Source: Candidatus Delongbacteria bacterium
Lineage (GTDB): Bacteria; UBA4055
Reading direction: 5' to 3'
Assembly (NCBI GenBank): GCA_028702975.1
Contig: JAQVNT010000122.1
Coordinates: forward strand, 1-5,410
Length of the DNA stretch: 5,410 nucleotides
Below, one piece after another: positions 1-5,410 of this stretch (position 1 is its first letter; the number at the start of each line of letters is the position of its first letter). Below the pieces are notes generated by a model, which was not told where the DNA came from, searched no databases, and saw nothing but the letters and a program-made list of their open reading frames with translations. Position numbers and translations under genes: made by a program.

Positions 1-861
1 GTGAGGGGTTTCGGAGCGGAACTCAAGACAAAGGACGGTAAGAAGTTCATGCACAAATACCATCCTTTGAAGTCGCTTGCGCCGAGGGATATCGTAGCTC
101 GCGCCATCGATACGGAAATGAAGAAAAGGGGAGATGATTTCGTTTACCTAGATGTGAGTAATTTTCCGGCCAATAAGATCATTTCCTCGTTCCCGAACAT
201 CTATCACAGGTGTCTTGAGGAAGGGATAGACATAACCAAGCAGATGATCCCCGTTGTACCGGCCGCGCATTACCAGTGCGGGGGAATAGAGACCGACCTC
301 CACGGAAAGACGGATGTGAAAGGGTTATATGCCATCGGTGAAGTCGCTCAGAACGGCGTTCACGGCGCGAACAGACTTGCGTCGAATTCTCTTTTGGACG
401 CCCTCGTGTTCGCGAAAGCAAGTTCGGTCTCGGTACAAAAATATATCTCGAAAAATATGATAAATTTCACAGGAATTAAGGAGTGGGAGTATTATCATAC
501 AGAAAGACCTCTGGAAAAAGTCGTTGTAAGCTATTTGAGGAACACAATAAAGAGGCTCGTAAGTGAATTTGTAGGAATAGTAAGGAGCGACGAAAGGCTG
601 AAGATGGCTCAGAATATGATTGACCTTATAGCATGGCAGGCAAGAGATTACTACATGCAGACGAAGCTCTCAAAAGAGACTATCGAGCTCAGGAATATCG
701 CGGATGTGGCAGCTCTTATGGTCAGGTTCGCAAGCTTCAGAAAGGAATCGAGAGGTCTGCATTACAACATAGACCATCCGCACAAGGACAACGAACACTG
801 GCAGAAGAACACGAGGATCAGGAGTACCGGGAGAAGGAGCAAAAGCGAAATAACAAGATAG
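1..861 (+). CDS. nadB: L-aspartate oxidase, C-terminal part (5' end outside window)
   Basis: This flavoenzyme oxidises L-aspartate to iminoaspartate, which quinolinate synthase (NadA) then uses in de novo NAD synthesis in the cytoplasm. The 286 visible residues are the C-terminal part of a protein normally about 510-540 residues long. The GTG at base 1 is an internal codon, because family members have the same VRG/LRG segment mid-protein. Visible family motifs are APRDIVARAID (27-37), which contains a catalytic arginine; PAAHYQCGG (87-95) with the substrate-binding histidine; GLYAIGE (108-114); HGANRLASNSLLDALVF (121-137), which holds FAD and an active-site arginine; and the C-terminal helical domain ending in ESRGLHYNIDHP (249-260). 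These separate NadB from the related fumarate reductase and succinate dehydrogenase flavoproteins. All key residues in the visible part are present, so this portion looks functional. Arginine is almost always AGG or AGA. The stop codon is TAG, 8 bases before the next gene. Confidence 0.97.
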   Translation: MRGFGAELKTKDGKKFMHKYHPLKSLAPRDIVARAIDTEMKKRGDDFVYLDVSNFPANKIISSFPNIYHRCLEEGIDITKQMIPVVPAAHYQCGGIETDLHGKTDVKGLYAIGEVAQNGVHGANRLASNSLLDALVFAKASSVSVQKYISKNMINFTGIKEWEYYHTERPLEKVVVSYLRNTIKRLVSEFVGIVRSDERLKMAQNMIDLIAWQARDYYMQTKLSKETIELRNIADVAALMVRFASFRKESRGLHYNIDHPHKDNEHWQKNTRIRSTGRRSKSEITR

Positions 862-865
862 GGGA
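860..865 (+). promoter_or_regulatory. Ribosome binding site of the C25 peptidase gene
   Basis: AGGGGA lies 4 bases before the ATG at 870 and overlaps the TAG stop of nadB. It supports the start at 870 rather than an upstream in-frame ATG at 633. The longer version would overlap nadB by over 200 bases and bury the signal peptide behind 79 residues of out-of-frame nadB sequence. The overlap with the nadB stop suggests translational coupling (inference). Confidence 0.7.
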
Positions 866-869
866 TCAG

Positions 870-3800
870 ATGGGAAGGAACATTGTCATACTGCTGGTTC
901 TAATAACAGGTATCGTGTTCTCTGATACTTACAATCCCGTTCAGGCCGACTGGAACTACGATGAAAGTTTAAGGACCATTTCGTACAAGGAAAAAACATA
1001 CAGGCTCAAAACATTTTCAGATTCCGAAATTAAATTCCCGGTAATATTCGAGGAATTTGAATTAGATGACTGGTACGCTCAGGATATAATAATTGATTCT
1101 TATACTTCGGTACTTGTCGATGACAGCCTCGGACTTTCCTACTACGAAACATATACTGATACAGCCCTTACGCATATACATCCTTCAGAGAAATTCGCAA
1201 CTATCGGGGCCAGAGGAACAAAAAGGCATACTAATTTTTCGGTAATGGAGATAAATCCTTACTATGTTAGGAACGACTCTCTCTTTTTTATAACATCGGT
1301 CGAATATACATTAACGGATTATGTCATCCCTTTCGTATTCCCTACAAAAGGTCTTCAGAAGATCGATATGGTGATTATTACGACTCAAGAATTTGCTGAT
1401 AACTTTGAACAGTATAGGCTATTCAAAACAAAACAGGGATTTGTTACTGAGATCAAGACTATAGAGGAGATATATTCGGAGTACACAGGCGAGTCCGATG
1501 TTATGAAGATAAGGAATTACATAAGGGACAAATATATAAGCAATGATCTGAAATATGCTATTATCGGAGGCGGTTACAAGACAGTACCTATGGGAAAAGC
1601 TTTGCCATATGTTTTAGCAGCGAACCCAAATATATATTCCGATTCATTTTACAGCAAACTTGACGGAGAAACTGACAGCAGCGGCAACGGTGTTCATTAT
1701 GAATACTCGGACAGGGCGGATTCGTATGAGGATGTTTATGTCGGCCGATTTCCCGGTAACACAGAGGAAGAAATAGACGCCATCATAAATAAAACTTTAA
1801 AATACTATTCATCAGACAGAAACTACAGGACCGTGTTCAACATTTCTCTTATGCTGCTTGGGCTGGATGTTTTCAGTGCTGGAGACGGAAGAAGCTGGTG
1901 CAATAATGTCAAAACAGAATTTTCAGACCCGTTCGTCAGGGATTCACTGTATGAGGGTGTGTCTCCATATTTTGGCAAAGAGGAGATAATATCACGGTTC
2001 AATTCAGGTTATAATTTCGTTTACTCGCAGTCTCACGGGGATTATCATGTGCTGAGACAGAAAGATAATGAATTCAAGATCTGGAGCGACGATATAATGA
2101 ACCTGGAAGGAGTTTCGGGATTATTTTATATTACAGCCTGCAAGCCAGGGTATTACGGTGGAGACAGTTTTTCTCACAAGTCAATGATAAATCCTGAAGG
2201 CGGCTGTGTTACATATATCGGCAGCGGCGCGGATGATTACCCCAGTGCATCTAATAATTTCAACTGTTATTTTTTCAGGCAGATAAACAGGAAAAAGTCA
2301 TTCGGTGAGAGTCTTGCGGATGCGAAGATCGTGTTCGGCAATCCGTTTTCAAGCGATTTGGTTCAATATCTCAATCATTCCTATGAACTTCAGGGGGATC
2401 CTTCGGGACTTCCTTTCTTAAGAGAACCTAAAGATCTTCTGATTTCAGCTGCCGGAAGCATCAGAAAAGGGAGCGGCAGCTTTTGCGTGATGTTCAATTC
2501 TGTACCCAATGATACAGTTTTTATTACATTGACGGAGAATAACAAAATAATAAGCAGAGTTAAAACAATATTCCAAAATTTTTCTATGCCTTACGAAAAT
2601 ATATCTGCAGATTCAGTCTATCTTCATTACTATTCACAGGAATGTTTCTTGAAAACATATGGTTATGAGGTTAATCCTGCCGTTGAAATATCTTACTCGC
2701 TTGATAATGTTTCTGTTTCGGATACTAACGGTTCGGGAGTAGTTGAGCACGGCGAAAATTTCGGAATCTCATTCAGACTAAATCTGGATTCAAATCCTGC
2801 AGCTTTAGACAGTCTTGATGCGGTAATTACCTCTTCGGATCATACAGGAATTACTCTTTCATCTATTCAAAGCAGATTCGCGCTGCCTGCAATCGGTAAT
2901 TATGCGGATGTGACCGCTTTCAGCTTGAATTTTGCATCGCCTGATTCTGTAGCAAATGACAGTGTTGCGGTAATCAATATGGAGATAAGGAAAAAGGACG
3001 GCACAAAGATATCCGATGAAAAGATGTTCGTTCCTGTCGCTGTACCTTATTTGAAATTATCATCAGTTATACTAAACGGGACTATACTCGAGCCTGTATT
3101 TCTGAACTCATCGAAAGGACAGATAAATGAAGCTATAATCAAATTGTATGAAAACGGTCTTTACTTAACACAAGCTGTTTTAAAAAACATCCCTGCATAT
3201 GCTTCGCTATCAGATATTGTAAATTTTGACATTGATCCCGTAAAAAGCTACTATTTTAAAACAACAATAAACAGAGATAAAACATATTATTCAAATTCTT
3301 TCGGATTTATTGATCAGTCAGGGAACAGTATCAGTCTTTATGCCGATCACTCTCCTGGAAAGATAAATCTTGAATGGAATTATACATATTCCGAAGTTAA
3401 AGGCGTCAATATCTACTCATCTTCAGATAGTGCCTTCTCAACCGCCTCGAAGCTCAATTTCGATATTATATCAGGTTCGCTTTTTTCTTTCGGAAAAGAT
3501 GACTTTGATCCCGTTTATCTGAAAATCGCATTGTGCGATTCCTCAGGCTACGAATTCGCTTATTCGGACACGGTAAAAGTTTCACCGTTCCCGTTGTATA
3601 AAGATAAAACATACAAACTGTCACCGTTCGAAATATTCAATCCGGTTTTAATTGAAGGAAAACTGATATCCAACACCAGGACCTCAAGCATAGCAGGCAT
3701 TTCTGCTGACGGCAGTTTGCTGAACGGTAACGGTATTATTCATCAGGCTGCGGAAGACGGATTCTCACTCACAATGCAGCAGGGCTTTGCCGTTGGCGAT

Positions 3801-4163
3801 GTCAACGGAGACGGAAGTCTGGATATGGTCAATTACGATTTCAATATGGGCGACAGCGTACTCGTAAAAGCCGTCGATCTGACAACCGGAGTTATTATAG
3901 CACAGAAGAAGATATACGGAGTAATAATGGAGAATGCTCCAGTATTGATCAATGCAGACGCAGACAACGATCTCGAAATAATGATAAGTGCTTTTACAGG
4001 AGATCTGACAGGAATCTCGCCGAAAGGAGGGTATGTTTACATGCTCGACCTAAAGTACGGAAAATTTGAAATGATGAGCGGATTTCCTCTATATTCCTCC
4101 CCCAATTCATACTGGATCCATTCCCCTGCCTGTCTTGATCTTGACGGAGACGGCGATAAGTAG
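870..4163 (+). CDS. Secreted gingipain-like cysteine peptidase (family C25), N-terminal 1097 residues up to an in-frame TAG
   Basis: This is a probable extracellular or surface cysteine endopeptidase. Residues 1-18 or 1-26 form a signal peptide: MGRN, a hydrophobic run IVILLVLITGIVF, and possible cleavage after VFS or VQA. Residues of about 30-160 look like a C25 propeptide. The catalytic domain spans about 165-515: DMVIITTQEF (166-175), KYAIIGGG (228-235), YVGRFPGNTEEE (290-301), catalytic His389 in SQSHGD, nucleophile Cys424 in ITACKPG, and the closing ELQGDPSG (506-513). The His-Cys spacing of 35 is close to the 33 known in gingipains R and K. After it come an Ig-like segment (about 520-605), a second Ig-like segment with VEHGENFGISF (625-635), an unassigned beta-rich stretch (730-820), an FnIII-like domain (about 825-905), and the first FG-GAP motifs (977-985, 1028-1036, 1090-1097). 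The frame stops at TAG 4161-4163 inside the third motif and resumes in phase to 5126. The intended product is thus about 1418 residues. Domain limits beyond the protease are my estimates. Cleavage specificity cannot be read from the sequence. Confidence 0.9.
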   Translation: MGRNIVILLVLITGIVFSDTYNPVQADWNYDESLRTISYKEKTYRLKTFSDSEIKFPVIFEEFELDDWYAQDIIIDSYTSVLVDDSLGLSYYETYTDTALTHIHPSEKFATIGARGTKRHTNFSVMEINPYYVRNDSLFFITSVEYTLTDYVIPFVFPTKGLQKIDMVIITTQEFADNFEQYRLFKTKQGFVTEIKTIEEIYSEYTGESDVMKIRNYIRDKYISNDLKYAIIGGGYKTVPMGKALPYVLAANPNIYSDSFYSKLDGETDSSGNGVHYEYSDRADSYEDVYVGRFPGNTEEEIDAIINKTLKYYSSDRNYRTVFNISLMLLGLDVFSAGDGRSWCNNVKTEFSDPFVRDSLYEGVSPYFGKEEIISRFNSGYNFVYSQSHGDYHVLRQKDNEFKIWSDDIMNLEGVSGLFYITACKPGYYGGDSFSHKSMINPEGGCVTYIGSGADDYPSASNNFNCYFFRQINRKKSFGESLADAKIVFGNPFSSDLVQYLNHSYELQGDPSGLPFLREPKDLLISAAGSIRKGSGSFCVMFNSVPNDTVFITLTENNKIISRVKTIFQNFSMPYENISADSVYLHYYSQECFLKTYGYEVNPAVEISYSLDNVSVSDTNGSGVVEHGENFGISFRLNLDSNPAALDSLDAVITSSDHTGITLSSIQSRFALPAIGNYADVTAFSLNFASPDSVANDSVAVINMEIRKKDGTKISDEKMFVPVAVPYLKLSSVILNGTILEPVFLNSSKGQINEAIIKLYENGLYLTQAVLKNIPAYASLSDIVNFDIDPVKSYYFKTTINRDKTYYSNSFGFIDQSGNSISLYADHSPGKINLEWNYTYSEVKGVNIYSSSDSAFSTASKLNFDIISGSLFSFGKDDFDPVYLKIALCDSSGYEFAYSDTVKVSPFPLYKDKTYKLSPFEIFNPVLIEGKLISNTRTSSIAGISADGSLLNGNGIIHQAAEDGFSLTMQQGFAVGDVNGDGSLDMVNYDFNMGDSVLVKAVDLTTGVIIAQKKIYGVIMENAPVLINADADNDLEIMISAFTGDLTGISPKGGYVYMLDLKYGKFEMMSGFPLYSSPNSYWIHSPACLDLDGDGDK
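4161..4163 (+). other. In-frame TAG interrupting the C25 peptidase gene (probable GAG-to-TAG nonsense change or sequence error)
   Basis: The codon order is GAT AAG TAG ATA GTA TTT, giving DGDK-stop-IVF. The phase is unchanged before and after it, and the protein on both sides belongs to the same repeat domain. In the other six motifs of this propeller the same position is Asp985, Glu1036, Glu1143, Glu1205, Asp1255 and Glu1306, with GAG used at 1143 and 1205. One G-to-T change from GAG restores the consensus DGDKEIVF. No frameshift or insertion is visible. Whether the base is real, or is read through, cannot be decided here. Confidence 0.9.
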
Positions 4164-5126
4164 ATAGTATTTAATTCAGGAACAAAAATTTTAGTATATG
4201 ATCTGGAAACACGCAGTAAAATAACTGAGTATCTTCTTCCGAAAGAGATACAGACATCGATATCCTTCTGCGATACAGATGACGACGGAACGGTAGAGAT
4301 GTATGCCATAACTGAAAGCTACGGTACATACGGTAAACTCTTCGGATTCACTTTCGACGGAACATCTTTGACTCAAATTCAAGCTTTGTCTGGAGGAATG
4401 AATCTGGATATGAAAGCATACAATTTCTACGATCTGACACCGCCTGTCAGCTTTGCGGACATCGATAACGACGGCGATATTGAGATAATAGCATTAACGG
4501 CCTCAAAATTATACATTATGAACTCCGACTATACTTCGTACCCGAACTTTCCGGTTGCGCTTGATCCGAGATCGGTGAGAAACGATCTTTCTGCTCCGTC
4601 CCTTGCGGACTTCGACGGAGACGGAAACCTCGACATAATGTATATGGATGCGAATTACAGGATATGGTGCTATTCGGGCACGACGGGAGCGGTTCTTGAC
4701 GGTTTTCCCGTAAAAATCGAATATCTCAGAAGACCCAGCATGAACTCGGCGGCGGTCGCGGACCTTGACGGCGACGGCGATCTTGAATTCGCGGTCGGTG
4801 TGGACGACGGAGTAATGGTAGTTTACGATTACCCGCTTGCTTCATCTTCAAGGGGAATATACGACAAATACAGGGGAGATCTCTACAACAGCGGCTTATT
4901 CAACCCCCTGGCGCCTGCAGTTCCGTCAAATCTCACGATAAGAACTTCCGGAAGCGATATTATTCTTGAGTGGGACAGCGTATCCGGCGCGTCGAAATAT
5001 TACATTTATTCTTCGTCAGAACCGTACGGCATCTACACATACGAGGGCGAAACAACTCTCTCAGAATATACAGTTGTCAACCCTTCTGAGACAAAAAAAT
5101 TCTTCTATGTAAAGTCGGTAAGGTAG
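4164..5126 (+). CDS. C-terminal continuation of the C25 peptidase: FG-GAP beta-propeller blades 3-7 and terminal FnIII domain
   Basis: This is not an independent gene. It continues the peptidase in the same frame directly after the TAG, starting IVFNSGTKILVYD, which completes the interrupted blade. An automatic caller would probably start it at ATG 4299, which falls inside the fourth motif right after its Glu1143, has no convincing ribosome binding site and no signal peptide. In full-length numbering, calcium-binding motifs start at Asp1135 (DTDDDGTVE), Asp1197 (DIDNDGDIE), Asp1247 (DFDGDGNLD) and Asp1298 (DLDGDGDLE). They make seven with the three upstream, as in a seven-bladed propeller. 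YRGDLYNSGLFNP (1334-1346) resembles the segment that often closes such propellers. The last 70 residues (about 1349-1418) form an FnIII domain, with ILEWDSVSGASKYYIYSS and a final FFYVKSVR. The protein ends there, without a recognisable type IX secretion sorting domain. If the TAG is real and fully effective, this part is silent and the locus is a pseudogene at its 3' end. It ends in TAG at 5124-5126. Confidence 0.85.
   Translation: MVFNSGTKILVYDLETRSKITEYLLPKEIQTSISFCDTDDDGTVEMYAITESYGTYGKLFGFTFDGTSLTQIQALSGGMNLDMKAYNFYDLTPPVSFADIDNDGDIEIIALTASKLYIMNSDYTSYPNFPVALDPRSVRNDLSAPSLADFDGDGNLDIMYMDANYRIWCYSGTTGAVLDGFPVKIEYLRRPSMNSAAVADLDGDGDLEFAVGVDDGVMVVYDYPLASSSRGIYDKYRGDLYNSGLFNPLAPAVPSNLTIRTSGSDIILEWDSVSGASKYYIYSSSEPYGIYTYEGETTLSEYTVVNPSETKKFFYVKSVR
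5120..5123 (+). promoter_or_regulatory. Ribosome binding site of the downstream secreted-protein gene
   Basis: AAGG lies inside the last codons of the peptidase gene, 6 bases before the TTG at 5130. It supports that TTG as the start codon. The next candidate, GTG at 5142, would remove the positively charged Lys-Lys that begins the signal peptide. The position implies coupling to translation of the upstream gene (inference). Confidence 0.5.
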
Positions 5127-5129
5127 GAA

Positions 5130-5410
5130 TTGAAAAAGTATGTGTTAATATTTTTCGGATTATTCTCAGCGGCACTTTTTGCGGACGATGTGCTTATTCC
5201 AATGGACTTTACCCAGACAGATCACTTAAAATCATACGGTCTGGCGTACTGGGCTATAGAAAAAGGCGCGAAAGTCGAGTGGCTGTTAAACTACCGCGGC
5301 GGATCGTTCAAGATAGAAGGATTTGAGAAAGTGATCGACGAAGCGCTTCTCAGAGGTGTTTACTACGAGATCATAAGTGATTCTGACTACGCAAAAATAC
5401 TCAGCGAGAT
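5130..5410 (+). CDS. Secreted protein of the 'LLNYRGGSF' family, often labelled asparagine synthetase B (3' end outside window)
   Basis: The frame opens at TTG 5130, three bases after the peptidase stop, and stays open to the window edge (93 full codons). Residues 1-18 are a clear signal peptide: MKK, a hydrophobic core YVLIFFGLFSAALFA, and likely cleavage before Asp19, so the protein is exported. The mature part begins DDVLIPMDFTQTDHLKSYG (19-37), then AYWAIEKGAKVEWLLNYRGGSF (39-60), then ISDSDYAKI (82-90). From memory, these motifs match a family of roughly 400-residue exported proteins in FCB-group bacteria that databases often call asparagine synthetase B. Nothing visible supports that activity: there is no N-terminal Cys nucleophile of a class II glutaminase and no ATP-binding loop in this portion, and a periplasmic location would be odd for the enzyme. 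True function is unknown. Adjacency to the peptidase suggests co-expression, but not a shared substrate. Confidence 0.8.
   Translation, partial: MKKYVLIFFGLFSAALFADDVLIPMDFTQTDHLKSYGLAYWAIEKGAKVEWLLNYRGGSFKIEGFEKVIDEALLRGVYYEIISDSDYAKILSE

Noticed and set aside
1..24. Phe in place of Glu in the RGEGA-like segment of NadB (RGFGA)
   Set aside because: From memory this position varies among L-aspartate oxidases (some have RGAGA), so it is not evidence of inactivation.
179..421. Minus-strand open frame inside nadB
   Set aside because: It is opposite well-conserved NadB motifs, and its Arg/Ser-rich translation resembles no known protein.
633..869. Extension of the peptidase reading frame upstream to an ATG at 633
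   Set aside because: It overlaps nadB by over 200 bases in another frame, its residues are Arg/Gln-rich shadow sequence, and it would hide the signal peptide that begins at 870.
4037..4382. Two overlapping minus-strand open frames around the peptidase TAG
   Set aside because: Both lie antisense to the FG-GAP repeats and are explained by the repeated GAC/GGA codons. Their products show no domain or start signal.
4560..4800. Locally higher G+C than the middle of the peptidase gene, as a possible transferred segment
   Set aside because: The shift follows the Asp-Gly-rich propeller motifs and Ala/Val-rich strands, and arginine codon choice stays mostly AGA/AGG, so composition alone does not support transfer.
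4299..5126. A separate gene starting at ATG 4299
   Set aside because: The ATG lies at the end of a calcium-binding motif. The preceding 45 codons in the same frame already encode the continuing propeller, and there is no signal peptide or good ribosome binding site.

Overview
The window is a tightly packed stretch on the plus strand that reads as one transcription unit. It holds the 3' end of an L-aspartate oxidase gene (nadB, 1-861), a large secreted gingipain-type cysteine peptidase of family C25 (870 to 5126, interrupted by an in-frame TAG at 4161-4163), and the 5' end of a small secreted protein (from a TTG start at 5130, running off the window). The gaps are only 8 and 3 bases, and I see no room for a terminator between the genes. 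I see no RNA gene, CRISPR array, mobile element or gene-free stretch over 300 bases.

The content suggests a Gram-negative bacterium of the FCB group (Bacteroidetes, Fibrobacterota, Cloacimonadota, Delongbacteria and relatives), probably an uncultured lineage. The reasons are a multidomain C25 peptidase with Ig/FnIII modules and FG-GAP repeats, the 'LLNYRGGSF' family encoded next to it, and a strong preference for AGG/AGA arginine and ATA isoleucine codons. This placement is inference. The first gene makes iminoaspartate for NAD synthesis in the cytoplasm. The other two proteins carry export signals and act outside the cytoplasm, so the cluster does not form one obvious pathway.

The most notable point is the stop at 4161-4163. 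The reading frame on both sides encodes one protein. Seven calcium-binding DxDxDG-type motifs occur at regular spacing and predict a seven-bladed beta-propeller. The TAG sits exactly at the ninth position of the third motif, where all six others have Asp or Glu. A single G-to-T change from GAG explains it. It is therefore a nonsense mutation, a sequencing or assembly error, or, less likely, a read-through site. Genome-wide recoding of TAG is disfavoured, because nadB and the peptidase gene both end in TAG immediately before a new gene that starts with a signal peptide.
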